This document shows positions 1 to 7,749 of a DNA stretch of 64,000 nucleotides, one piece after another; positions within the stretch are counted from its first letter, which is position 1, and each line of letters opens with the position of its first letter. Origin of the DNA: Burkholderiales bacterium (GTDB lineage Bacteria > Pseudomonadota > Gammaproteobacteria > Burkholderiales > Burkholderiaceae_E); contig JAPLQE010000066.1 in NCBI GenBank assembly GCA_026399835.1, positions 62,001 to 126,000 on the forward strand, written 5' to 3'. The position numbers and the translations under genes are program-made. The notes beneath the pieces are model-generated. The model searched no databases. It was not told where the DNA came from and worked only from the letters and a program-made list of their open reading frames with translations.

Positions 1-729
1 ATCGAGACGCTGGTGCGCGCGCAGCGCTCGCTGCTGGCGAACGCCTCGCACGAGCTGCGCTCGCCGCTGGCGCGGCTGAAGATGGCCACGGCGCTGCTGA
101 CCGAGCCGTCCGAGGGCGGCACCGCGCCCGACGGCGACGGGCGCGGCGGCGTCGCGGACCCCTCGGCCGCGACGCAGCGGGCGGCGCTGCGAGACGAGGT
201 CGAGCGCAACGTCGGCGAGCTCGACGCGCTGATCGAGGAGATCCTGCTGGCGAGCCGCCTCGATGCGGGCGCCGGCATCGCGCGCGAACCGGTCGACCTG
301 CTGGCGCTGCTCGCCGAGGAGGCGGCGCGGGCGCAGGCGACGCTGTCGGTGGACGGGGAGGGGGCCGACGCGCGCTTCACCGTCGAGGGCGACCCCCGGC
401 TGCTGCGACGCGCGGCGCGCAACCTGCTGGAGAACGCACGCCGCCACGGCGCGGGCTCCCCGGTCGAGGTGATGCTGTCCGACGGGCCGCGGGGCCCGGT
501 CCTGGAGGTGCTCGACCGCGGGCCGGGCGTGCCCGAGGCCGAGCGCGAACAGATCTTCGAGCCCTTCCACCGGCTCGCCGGGCACGGCGAGGCGGCCGGC
601 GGCGTCGGGCTCGGGCTGTCGCTGGTGCGCCAGATCGCGCAGCGCCACGACGCCGTGGCGGTCTGCCTGCCGCGCGAGGGCGGCGGTAGCCGGTTCCAGC
701 TCGAGTTCGGCGCCGCGGCGGCACGCTGA
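1..729 (+). CDS. Sensor histidine kinase, C-terminal part (start lies outside the window)
   Basis: The frame is open from base 1, so this is the last 242 codons of a larger protein. It contains the HisKA dimerisation helix with the phospho-accepting His at codon 17 (SHELRSPLARLK), then an HATPase_c domain: N box near codon 141 (NLLENARRHG), G1 box DRGPGVP near codon 172 and G2 box GLGLSLV near codon 203. The HELRSPLARLK pattern is typical of OmpR-partner kinases of the CpxA/BaeS kind. The sensor domain and the partner regulator must lie upstream. A glycine- and aspartate-rich insert of about 20 residues follows the H box. The substrate sensed cannot be told. Confidence 0.9.
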   Translation: METLVRAQRSLLANASHELRSPLARLKMATALLTEPSEGGTAPDGDGRGGVADPSAATQRAALRDEVERNVGELDALIEEILLASRLDAGAGIAREPVDLLALLAEEAARAQATLSVDGEGADARFTVEGDPRLLRRAARNLLENARRHGAGSPVEVMLSDGPRGPVLEVLDRGPGVPEAEREQIFEPFHRLAGHGEAAGGVGLGLSLVRQIAQRHDAVAVCLPREGGGSRFQLEFGAAAAR

Positions 730-809
730 GCCCGATACGCCGAGCACATCGCCGCGGCGATACGCTGAGCATGTCGCCGCGGCGGCACGCTGAGCGCATC
801 GCCGCGGCG
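711..809. repeat. Tandem 25-bp GC-rich repeat at the 3' end of the histidine kinase gene
   Basis: A 21-bp core, CGCCGCGGCG followed by (GC or AT)ACGCTGAGC, occurs at 711-731, 750-770 and 775-795, with a 10-bp partial copy at 800-809. The last three copies are 25 bp apart. Each copy starts with the palindrome CGCCGCGGCG. The first copy encodes the kinase C-terminus and its TGA stop; the others fill the gap before the convergent dehydrogenase gene. Such spaced palindromes could act as a convergent terminator, but there is no T run. Confidence 0.75.
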
Positions 810-817
810 CACAGGCC

Positions 818-1786
818 TCACTTCGGCGGCTGGCGCGTGCCCTGGGTCACCGGATAGCCGGGGCGCCCGGTGTTCATCCACTGGACGATGTTGCGCGCGG
901 CCTTCGTGCGCAGCTCGACCTCGGAGGCCACCGAGTAGAACGCCGAGTGCGGCGAGAAGATCACCCGCGGGTCGGCGAGCAGCGGGTGGCCGGTGGGCAC
1001 CGGCTCGGTCGGCAGCACGTCCAGGCCGACGCCGGCGAGCCGGCCCTCGCCGACCACGGTCGTCAGGCCGTCGAGGTCGATGATGCCGCCGCGCGCGGTG
1101 TTCACCAGGTACGAGCCCGGCTTCATCCGGCGCAGCAGGTCGGCGCCGACCAGGCCGCGGGTGTCGTCGTTCAGCAGGCAGTGGATCGAGATGGCGTCGG
1201 CCTGCTCGAAGAGCTGCTCGAGCGACACGCGCTCGACGTAGGCCGGGAAGTCGCCCTCGATCAGGTTCGGGTCGTGTGCGATCACACGCTTGAAGGTGTT
1301 GCGCGCGATGTGCGCGAAGCGCTTGCCGATGCGGCCCAGGCCCAGCACGCCGACGGTCATGTCGGTCAGGCGCGGCACCTTCCCGGCGCTGGTGTAGTGC
1401 CAGGTGCCGGCCTTCACGTCGGTGTTCCAGCGCACGATGTTGCGGATCGACGCGAGCATCATCGCGAAGGCGTGGCTCGAGACCTCGCCGACGCCGTAGT
1501 CGGGGCTGTTGGCGACCCAGACGCCGGCGGCCTGCGCGGCCTTCGCGTCGATGGTGTCGTAGCCGGCGCCGATCCGCGAGGCCAGCCCGATGCCGGGGCG
1601 CGCGGCGAAGACCTTGGCCCCCACCGGCGCGTACTGCACGAGCAGTGCCGAGCAGCCCTCGGAGGCGGCGATCACCTCGTCCTCGGTCTTGCACTGCGCC
1701 TCGATCAGCTGGATGCCGGCCTCGCGGAACAGGGTGCGCTCGAGCGAGACGTCGAGCATGTCGTAGTCGGTGAACAGGACTTTCAT
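818..1786 (-). CDS. D-2-hydroxyacid dehydrogenase (NAD-dependent, C-terminal-binding-protein/SerA-like)
   Basis: A 322-aa soluble enzyme of the family that interconverts D-2-hydroxyacids and 2-ketoacids. The Rossmann dinucleotide loop GLGRIG is at residues 149-154. The catalytic triad is in place: Arg232 (NTARGG), Glu261 and His280 (SPHSAF). Length is normal for the family. It lies 69 bp downstream of the LacI-type regulator on the same strand, so it is probably cotranscribed with that gene and belongs to the catabolic locus to its right. A second, divergent paralogue closes that locus at 12460-13395. Substrate is unknown; phosphoglycerate is unlikely because the C-terminal regulatory domain of SerA is absent. 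Confidence 0.88.
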   Translation of the reverse strand: MKVLFTDYDMLDVSLERTLFREAGIQLIEAQCKTEDEVIAASEGCSALLVQYAPVGAKVFAARPGIGLASRIGAGYDTIDAKAAQAAGVWVANSPDYGVGEVSSHAFAMMLASIRNIVRWNTDVKAGTWHYTSAGKVPRLTDMTVGVLGLGRIGKRFAHIARNTFKRVIAHDPNLIEGDFPAYVERVSLEQLFEQADAISIHCLLNDDTRGLVGADLLRRMKPGSYLVNTARGGIIDLDGLTTVVGEGRLAGVGLDVLPTEPVPTGHPLLADPRVIFSPHSAFYSVASEVELRTKAARNIVQWMNTGRPGYPVTQGTRQPPK

Positions 1787-1855
1787 CGGGGCTCCTCGGA
1801 AGGGTGGAAATGATACCGGCGGCGTCTCTGTGGGATGCGGGCGGTCCGGTCCGAT

Positions 1856-2908
1856 TCAGGCGGATTCGCGCCGGACGATGTCGAATCCGAGGTCGGTGCG
1901 CGTGCCGGGGGCCGGCCCCCCGTCGAGGCGGGCGAGCAGCGCCGTCGCCGCGTGCATGCCGATGTCGTGGCCGGGGATGCGCACCGTGCTGAGCGCCGGC
2001 TGCGTGTGCGCGGCCACGTCGAAGTCGCCGAAGCCGAGCACCGCGAGCCGGCCGGGCACGGCGATGCCGCGGTCGGCCGCGGCGCGCAGCGAGGCGGTCG
2101 CGAGCGCGTCGTTCGCGCAGAAGACCGCATCGACACCAGGATGCGCGTCGAGCAGCGCGCCGACCGCCGCCCGGCCCTCGGCGGCGCTCATGCCGTCGTC
2201 GACGAACGCCGTCAGCGGCGCCTGCGCGCCGGCCTCGCGCGCGGCCTCGCGCAGGCCGCGCAGCCGCTTGCCCGAGCGCACCTCCTGCCCGGGCGCGCTG
2301 CCGACGAACGCCCAGCGGCGCCGGCCCCGCGCGGCGAGGAAGCGGCCGGCCTCGCGGCCGGCGGCCACGTTCGAGAAGCCCACCAGCATGTCGATCGGAT
2401 GCGCGGTCAGGTCCCAGATCTCGACGACCGGCAGCGCGTGGCGGGCGAGCAGATCGCGCGTCTCGTCGGCATGCGAGACGCCTGTCAGCACCAGCGCGTC
2501 GACCCGCCGGCCGAGGAAGCTGCGCACCAGCGCAGCCTCGGCCCGCGGGTCGTAACCGCTGTCGCCGAGCATCAGCTCGTAGCCGGCGGGCCGCAGCACC
2601 GAGGACAGGCCGTGCACCGTGCTCGCGTAGACCGAGTTCATCAGCGTGGGCACGATCGCCGCCACCACGCGGCTGCGGCTCGAGGCGAGCGCGCTCGCCG
2701 AGCCGTTCGGCAGGTAGCCGAGCCGCGCGACCGCACGGCGCACCGCGTCCAGCGTCGCCGGGGCGACCCGGTCGGGCGCCCGCAGCGCCCGCGACACGGT
2801 CATGCTCGAGACGCCCGCCGCGCGCGCCACCTCGACCAGGCGCACGGGCGCCTCGCGGCCGGCACCGCGCGGCGCGGCGGCAGCCGTTTGTGCGGTGCGC
2901 CTTGACAT
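1856..2908 (-). CDS. LacI-family transcriptional regulator
   Basis: A 350-aa regulator. Residues 22-45 form the LacI helix-turn-helix and hinge start (VRLVEVARAAGVSSMTVSRA), and the rest is a periplasmic-binding-protein-like effector domain ending with the usual VRIPGHDIG segment. The ATG at 2908 gives the normal length; upstream extension in this frame runs through the divergent gene and is not credible. It is divergent from the PhyH-TRAP catabolic genes, with a perfect palindromic operator between them at 2941-2954. By analogy with the family it is expected to repress both directions and be released by a pathway metabolite. The ligand is not predictable from sequence. Confidence 0.92.
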   Translation of the reverse strand: MSRRTAQTAAAAPRGAGREAPVRLVEVARAAGVSSMTVSRALRAPDRVAPATLDAVRRAVARLGYLPNGSASALASSRSRVVAAIVPTLMNSVYASTVHGLSSVLRPAGYELMLGDSGYDPRAEAALVRSFLGRRVDALVLTGVSHADETRDLLARHALPVVEIWDLTAHPIDMLVGFSNVAAGREAGRFLAARGRRRWAFVGSAPGQEVRSGKRLRGLREAAREAGAQAPLTAFVDDGMSAAEGRAAVGALLDAHPGVDAVFCANDALATASLRAAADRGIAVPGRLAVLGFGDFDVAAHTQPALSTVRIPGHDIGMHAATALLARLDGGPAPGTRTDLGFDIVRRESA

Positions 2909-2930
2909 GGCCGTGAGACTACCGCCAAAT
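2902..2930 (+). promoter_or_regulatory. Candidate promoter of the PhyH-TRAP operon
   Basis: A perfect -35 hexamer TTGACA (2902-2907) overlaps the start of the divergent regulator gene. With a 17-bp spacer it faces CCAAAT (2925-2930), only a 3/6 match to TATAAT. Transcription would begin near 2937, placing the LacI-type operator at about +5 to +18, which suits repression by road-block. The weak -10 keeps confidence low. Confidence 0.35.
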
Positions 2931-2940
2931 CGGGCCACCG

Positions 2941-2954
2941 TGTTAGCGCTAACA
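2941..2954. promoter_or_regulatory. Perfect 14-bp palindromic LacI-family operator
   Basis: TGTTAGCGCTAACA is an exact inverted repeat with no spacer and a central CG, the classic form of LacI/PurR/GalR-family operators. It lies in the 57-bp gap between the LacI-family gene (start 2908) and the PhyH gene (start 2966). One site can control both directions. I saw no second exact copy in the window. Confidence 0.85.
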
Positions 2955-2965
2955 CCGAGATCCCG

Positions 2966-3856
2966 ATGCAGCACCCGACGACACGCCTCACCCCGGAACA
3001 GGTCGACCACTATCGCGCCGAGGGCTACCTCGTCGTCCACGACGTCCTCGACGCCGCCGAGCTCGCGACGCTGCGCGACGCGGTCGACACGCTGCTCGCC
3101 GGCGCGCGCGGCCTCGCGACGCACACCGAGCTCTACGACCTCGAGGACTCGCACACCCCCGAGGCGCCGCGCGTGCGCCGGCTCAAGATGCCGCACAAGG
3201 CGCATCCGGCCTTCGATTCGCTGATCCGCAGTCCCAAGGTGCTCGAGCTGCTGACGCCGCTGCTCGGCCCCTCGGTGCGCATGCAGACCTCCAAGCTCAA
3301 CCTGAAGTCGGCCGGCTACGGCGCGCCGGTCGAATGGCACCAGGACTGGGCCTTCTACCCGCACACCAACGACGACGTGCTCGCGGTGGGCGTGCTGCTC
3401 GACGACTTCGTGCCCGACAACGGGCCGATGATGGTCGTGCCGGGCACGCACCGCGGCGCGATCCACAGCCACCACCACGACGGCGTGTTCGTCGGTGCGA
3501 TCGAGCCGTCCGGCATCGCCGCCGAGATCGGTCGCGCTGTGCCGCTGCTGGCGCGCGCGGGCTCGATCACGCTGCACCACGCCCGGCTGATCCACGGCTC
3601 GGCGACCAACACCTCGGGCCGCCCGCGCAACTTCCTGCTCTACGAGGCGATGGCCGCCGACGCCTGGCCGCTGGCCGGCGGGCACTGGGGCGACCTGGCG
3701 CAGTTCGACGCGCGGATGGTCTGCGGCGAGCCGACGCTGCAGCCGCGCATGACCGCGGTACCGGTGCGCATGCCGTTCCCGAAGCCGCCCGAGGCGGCCT
3801 CGCTCTACCAGTCGCAGAAGTACATGGGCACGCGGTTCTTCGAAGTCGCCCGATAG
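2966..3856 (+). CDS. PhyH-family (phytanoyl-CoA dioxygenase-like) Fe(II)/2-oxoglutarate oxygenase
   Basis: A 296-aa oxygenase of the PhyH superfamily, expected to hydroxylate a carboxylic acid, CoA ester or other small molecule using 2-oxoglutarate and O2. The iron triad is visible: His125-x-Asp127 in EWHQDW and the distal His210 in RLIHGSATN, followed by the Arg-containing GRPRNF segment (219-223) that normally binds the 2-oxoglutarate carboxylate. Length is typical. It is the first gene downstream of the LacI operator, so it is probably the first gene of the regulated operon and may carry out an early step on the substrate brought in by the TRAP transporter that follows 64 bp later. Confidence 0.87.
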   Translation: MQHPTTRLTPEQVDHYRAEGYLVVHDVLDAAELATLRDAVDTLLAGARGLATHTELYDLEDSHTPEAPRVRRLKMPHKAHPAFDSLIRSPKVLELLTPLLGPSVRMQTSKLNLKSAGYGAPVEWHQDWAFYPHTNDDVLAVGVLLDDFVPDNGPMMVVPGTHRGAIHSHHHDGVFVGAIEPSGIAAEIGRAVPLLARAGSITLHHARLIHGSATNTSGRPRNFLLYEAMAADAWPLAGGHWGDLAQFDARMVCGEPTLQPRMTAVPVRMPFPKPPEAASLYQSQKYMGTRFFEVAR

Positions 3857-3920
3857 AGGCGGCTCCCGGCGCCGCGCATGCCGCGCGGTCCGTCATTCAG
3901 CACGACACGAGGAGACGACG

Positions 3921-4910
3921 ATGAGAAGACAGGTCATCAAGGGGCTGGCGGGCGGGCTCGCGCTCGGCGCGGCCGGATTCACGGCACGGCCGGCGAACGC
4001 GCAGCCGACCCTGGTGTTCGGCGGCTCGGACGCGGTCGGCACGGTGCTCGACCGCACCAACGCGATGTTCACGAAGCTGGTGAACGAGCGCGCTGCCGGG
4101 AAGGTGAAGATCAACTTCATCCAGGGCGAGCAGCTCGGCAGCGACGTCCAGGTCATCGAGCAGATGATGAAGGGCTCGGTCGCCTTCTACGGCGACGTGC
4201 TCGACTGGTACTCGAACTGGGTCAAGGACTTCGCGGTGCTGGCCTGGGGCTTCACCTTCCGCGACAACGACCACTTCCAGAAGTTCATCGACTCGCCGAC
4301 CTTCGCGGCGATGGCCGAGGAGCTGCGTACGAAGCAGGGCCTGCGGATCCTGGCGGCCGCGCCGACCCAGCCGCGGATCCTGTTCGCGAAGAAGGCCGTG
4401 CAGACCCCGGACGACCTGAAGGACGTGAAGATGCGCGTCCCGGAGATCAAGACCTACCTGAACCTCTGGCAGGCGATGGGCACCAAGCCCGCGCGCGTCG
4501 CCTGGGCCGAGGTCTTCCTGGGCCTGAAGACCGGCGTGATCGACGCCGCCGAAGGCCCGATCGGATCGGCCTACGCGCAGAAGTTCCACACCGCCGCGCC
4601 CGCGGTGATGCGGACCGACCACCTGCTGTCCTCGCTGCACATCACCGTCAACGACAAGGTGTTCGCCTCGCTGCCGGCCGACGTGCAGAAGGTGATGGTC
4701 GACGCGGCCAAGGAGGCGGTGATCTGGGGCCGGCGGGAGTCCGAGGCCGAGACCGACGACCTCACGAAGAAGATGGCGGCCGAGGGCGCCAAGGTGATCA
4801 TGGTCGACCGGGCGCCGTTCGCGCAGCGCGCGCTGTCCGCGGTCGAGGGCATGGAGCGGGACGGCGCCTGGCCGGCCGGCCTCTACCAGAAGATCCGCGA
4901 CATCAGATGA
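3921..4910 (+). CDS. TRAP transporter substrate-binding protein (DctP family)
   Basis: A 329-aa periplasmic solute receptor. The N-terminus MRRQVIKGLAGG with a hydrophobic stretch and a cleavage site after PANA (about residue 28) is a signal peptide with a Tat-like RR-x-x-I-K pattern. The body has the DctP pattern, including the conserved region MRVPEIKTYLNLWQAMG whose Arg usually salt-bridges the carboxylate of the ligand. A strong ribosome site (GAGGAGA) precedes the ATG. It overlaps the next gene by 4 nt (ATGA), so receptor and membrane subunits are translationally coupled. The ligand is most likely an organic acid; its identity is unknown. Confidence 0.92.
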   Translation: MRRQVIKGLAGGLALGAAGFTARPANAQPTLVFGGSDAVGTVLDRTNAMFTKLVNERAAGKVKINFIQGEQLGSDVQVIEQMMKGSVAFYGDVLDWYSNWVKDFAVLAWGFTFRDNDHFQKFIDSPTFAAMAEELRTKQGLRILAAAPTQPRILFAKKAVQTPDDLKDVKMRVPEIKTYLNLWQAMGTKPARVAWAEVFLGLKTGVIDAAEGPIGSAYAQKFHTAAPAVMRTDHLLSSLHITVNDKVFASLPADVQKVMVDAAKEAVIWGRRESEAETDDLTKKMAAEGAKVIMVDRAPFAQRALSAVEGMERDGAWPAGLYQKIRDIR

Positions 4911-5602
4911 GCGTGCGACGGGCGCCGAGCGCGCCCGTCGCCGACGAGGACCCCGACATGGATTCGCTGCTCGCCCGCTGGTGGCGGCTGCTCGAGCTGA
5001 TCGCGCGCCTCGAGCGCGCCCTCGGCGTGCTGCTGCTCTCGACCATCGTCGTCTCGATCACCATCCAGGTGATCACCCGGTACCTGTTCGGCCAGCCGCT
5101 GGTCTGGGTCGAGGAGCTCGCCGGCTACTGCTTCCTGTGGTCGATCTTCCTGGGCGCCGCGCTCGGCCTGAAGGAGCTGCGCCACATCCGCATCGAGACC
5201 TTCGTCGCGCGGCTGGCGGTGCGTCCGCAGGCGCTGTGGCGGGCCGGCACCTGGGCGGTCGCCGGGCTGTGCTGCGTCGTGATCGCGGTGCAGGCCTGGG
5301 ACATCATGGACGTCGAGTCGCGCAGCCGCACGATGTCGCTGCCCATCGACCTGCCGCGCCACCTGTTCTACTCGATGCCGCTGTTCGTCTGCGTGGTCTC
5401 GATGGGCCTGACCATCGCCTACCTGATCTGCGCCGAGCTCGCGCTGGCCGCGAGCGGCCGTCCGGTCGACGCCCAGCAGGCGCGGCTCGAGCGCGAGCGC
5501 GCCGCGATGGCCGATGACGCCGAGGCCGATGCGATCGCCGAACGGCTGGTCGCCTCGTCGCATGCGAACGCGGCGGCGGGCGGCAGGGAGCGCGCGCGGT
5601 GA
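4907..5602 (+). CDS. TRAP transporter small membrane subunit (DctQ family)
   Basis: A 231-aa integral membrane protein with four predicted helices, the first around GVLLLSTIVVSITIQVITRY and the pattern WVEELAGYCFLWSIFLGAALG that marks DctQ. It stabilises the large DctM channel subunit in the inner membrane. The start ATG overlaps the stop of dctP (ATGA), and its own stop overlaps the GTG start of dctM, so the three genes form a tight operon. The C-terminal tail of about 50 residues is charged and alanine-rich, longer than in many DctQ proteins. Confidence 0.9.
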   Translation: MSVRRAPSAPVADEDPDMDSLLARWWRLLELIARLERALGVLLLSTIVVSITIQVITRYLFGQPLVWVEELAGYCFLWSIFLGAALGLKELRHIRIETFVARLAVRPQALWRAGTWAVAGLCCVVIAVQAWDIMDVESRSRTMSLPIDLPRHLFYSMPLFVCVVSMGLTIAYLICAELALAASGRPVDAQQARLERERAAMADDAEADAIAERLVASSHANAAAGGRERAR

Positions 5603-6879
5603 GCGTGCTGCCGATGTTCGCGGTGCTGTTCGGGCTGATCGCGCTCGAGCTGCCGATCGCCTTCGCGCTGATCGCGTCGGCGCTGGCCTGGCTCCAGTTC
5701 GCCTCGCCGGTGCCGATGTCGCTCGTCGTCCAGCGGATGACCTCGGGGGTCGACAGCTTCCCGCTGCTCGCGATCCCGCTGTTCGTGCTCGCCGGCAACC
5801 TGCTGAACGTGGGCGGCATCGCGGCCCGGATCTTCGAGTTCGCGGTCGCGCTGGTCGGCCACTTCCGCGGCGGCCTCGCGCAGGTCAACATCTTCGCGAG
5901 CCTGATCTTCGCCGGCATGTCGGGCGTCGCCCAGGCGGATGCCGCGGGCCTGGGCACGGTCGAGATCAAGGCGATGAAGAAGGAGGGCTTCGACGCCGCC
6001 TTCGCCGCCGCCTGCAGCGCCGCCTCGGCGATCGTCGGCCCGATCATCCCGCCCTCGGTGATCATGGTCGTCTACGGCGTGCTCGCGCAGGTCTCGATCG
6101 GCGACCTGTTCCTCGCCGGCCTCGTGCCGGGCTTCACCATCGGCTTCCTGCTGATGGCGATGGTCTACTGGCTGGTGTCGACCGGCCGGGTCCATGCGCC
6201 GGTCACGCCGCGCGCGAGCGCCTCGCACCTCGGCCGCAGCTTCGTGCGCGCGATCCCCGCGCTGTCGGCGCCGGTGATCCTGGTGGTCGGCCTGCTGTCG
6301 GGCGTGGCGACGCCGACCGAGCTCGGTGCGATCACCGTCGTCTACGCGACGATCCTCGGCTTCGCCTACCGCGAACTCACGCCGCGCAAGCTCTACGCGT
6401 GCATCGCCGAGACCTTCGTCACCAGCGGCGTGCTGATCTTCATCATGGCCGCGGCGGTGCCGTTCGGCTGGGCGATCGCCGTCAACAACATCCCGGCGAA
6501 CCTCGCGGCGTCGATGCTCGAGCTCACCACGAACAAGTGGCTGATCCTGGCGATGATCAACGTGATGCTGCTGGTCATCGGCTGCTTCATGGAGACGACC
6601 GCGATCCTGCTGATCGCGGTGCCGACCTTCCTGCCGCTGATCAAGGCGGTCGGCATCGATCCGGTCCACTTCGGGCTGGTGATCATCCTGAACCTGCTGA
6701 TCGGCGCCACCACGCCGCCCTTCGGCGTGCTGCTGTTCATCGTGCAGGACATCGCCAAGGTGAGCTTCGGCGCGGTCGTGCGGGCGATCCTGCCGTTCTA
6801 TGTGCCGCTGGGCATCGCGCTGGTGATGGTCACCTACTGGCCCGACCTGTCGCTGTGGCTGCCGCGGATGCTCAGGTAG
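5599..6879 (+). CDS. TRAP transporter large permease subunit (DctM family)
   Basis: A 426-aa polytopic membrane protein of normal DctM length, with the signature segments GMSGVAQADAAGLGTVEIKA and PIIPPSVIMVVYGVL. It forms the Na+-coupled translocation channel and works with the DctP receptor and DctQ. GTG start overlapping the dctQ stop (GTGA). The 123 bp after it, before the SDR gene, contains GC-rich inverted segments but no convincing terminator, so transcription could continue into the enzyme genes. Confidence 0.93.
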   Translation: MSVLPMFAVLFGLIALELPIAFALIASALAWLQFASPVPMSLVVQRMTSGVDSFPLLAIPLFVLAGNLLNVGGIAARIFEFAVALVGHFRGGLAQVNIFASLIFAGMSGVAQADAAGLGTVEIKAMKKEGFDAAFAAACSAASAIVGPIIPPSVIMVVYGVLAQVSIGDLFLAGLVPGFTIGFLLMAMVYWLVSTGRVHAPVTPRASASHLGRSFVRAIPALSAPVILVVGLLSGVATPTELGAITVVYATILGFAYRELTPRKLYACIAETFVTSGVLIFIMAAAVPFGWAIAVNNIPANLAASMLELTTNKWLILAMINVMLLVIGCFMETTAILLIAVPTFLPLIKAVGIDPVHFGLVIILNLLIGATTPPFGVLLFIVQDIAKVSFGAVVRAILPFYVPLGIALVMVTYWPDLSLWLPRMLR

Positions 6880-7002
6880 CGGTCGGTCCGCGCGCCGGCC
6901 GGCCGCCGGGCCCGCGGTTTCCCGGGCCGCGGCTTTGATCGCCCGGGGCGCTTCGATTACAGTCCGCCCCCATCCCGACACCGCTCCCGCAGGAGATTCC
7001 CC

Positions 7003-7749
7003 GTGAACCACATCGACCTGAAGGACCGCTGCGCGGTCGTCACCGGCGGCGCCGCCGGCATCGGCCTGGCCGTCGCGCAGCGCTTCGCCGCGAGCGGCGC
7101 ACGCGTGGCGCTCTGGGACGTGAACGAGGCGGCCGCCAAGGCCGCGGCGGCCTCGCTGGGTGCCGGCCACCTCGGTCTCGCGGTCGACGTCGCCGACGAG
7201 GCCTCGGTGCAGGCCGCCACCGACGCGACCTCGGCCGCGTTCGGGCGCATCGACGTGCTGGTCTGCAGCGCCGGCATCACCGGCCCGAACACCACCGTCG
7301 TCGAGTACCCGGCCGACGCCTGGCGCCGCGTGTTCGACGTGAACGTCCACGGCACGTTCCTGTGCGACCGCGCGGTGGTGAGGAAGATGCTCGAGCGCGA
7401 CTACGGCCGCGTGATCAACATCGCCTCGATCGCAGGCAAGGAAGGCAACCCGAACGCCTCGGCGTACTCGGCCTCGAAGGCGGCGGTGATCGGCCTGACC
7501 AAGTCGCTCGGCAAGGAGCTCGCGAAGACCGGCATCCGCGTCAACTGCATCACGCCGGCGGCGGTCAAGACCGCGATCTTCGACCAGATGACGCAGCAGC
7601 ACATCGACTTCATGCTGTCGAAGATCCCGATGGCGCGCTTCGGCGGCGTCGAGGAGATCGCCGCGATGGTGGCCTGGCTGGCCAGCGAGGAATGCTCGTT
7701 CTCCACCGGCGCGGTCTTCGACCTGTCCGGCGGCCGGGCGGTCTACTGA
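7003..7749 (+). CDS. Short-chain dehydrogenase/reductase (SDR)
   Basis: A 248-aa classical SDR. The cofactor loop TGGAAGIG is near residues 14-21; Asp39 (ALWDVN) after the second strand suggests NAD(H) rather than NADP(H). The catalytic Ser (IASIAG), Tyr and Lys (YSASK) are present. GTG start preceded by AGGAGA. It overlaps the LDH2-type gene by one base (TGATG), so both are translated together. In context it probably oxidises a hydroxyl intermediate of the pathway. Sugar-acid dehydrogenase or 3-oxoacyl reductase activity are both possible from family membership. Confidence 0.9.
   Translation: MNHIDLKDRCAVVTGGAAGIGLAVAQRFAASGARVALWDVNEAAAKAAAASLGAGHLGLAVDVADEASVQAATDATSAAFGRIDVLVCSAGITGPNTTVVEYPADAWRRVFDVNVHGTFLCDRAVVRKMLERDYGRVINIASIAGKEGNPNASAYSASKAAVIGLTKSLGKELAKTGIRVNCITPAAVKTAIFDQMTQQHIDFMLSKIPMARFGGVEEIAAMVAWLASEECSFSTGAVFDLSGGRAVY

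Noticed and set aside
711-809. 25-bp repeats as a CRISPR or attachment site
   Set aside because: No spacers of constant length and no cas or integrase gene; simple tandem duplication explains them.
6890-6960. Possible terminator after the first dctM
   Set aside because: GGCCCG and CGGGCC can pair around 6910-6930, but the stem is 6 bp in a region that is almost all G and C, and there is no T run.
5419-7602. Open frame of 727 codons opposite dctM and the SDR gene
   Set aside because: The two plus-strand genes have clear family motifs and coupled starts; the opposite frame has only Arg/Asp/His-rich shadow sequence.
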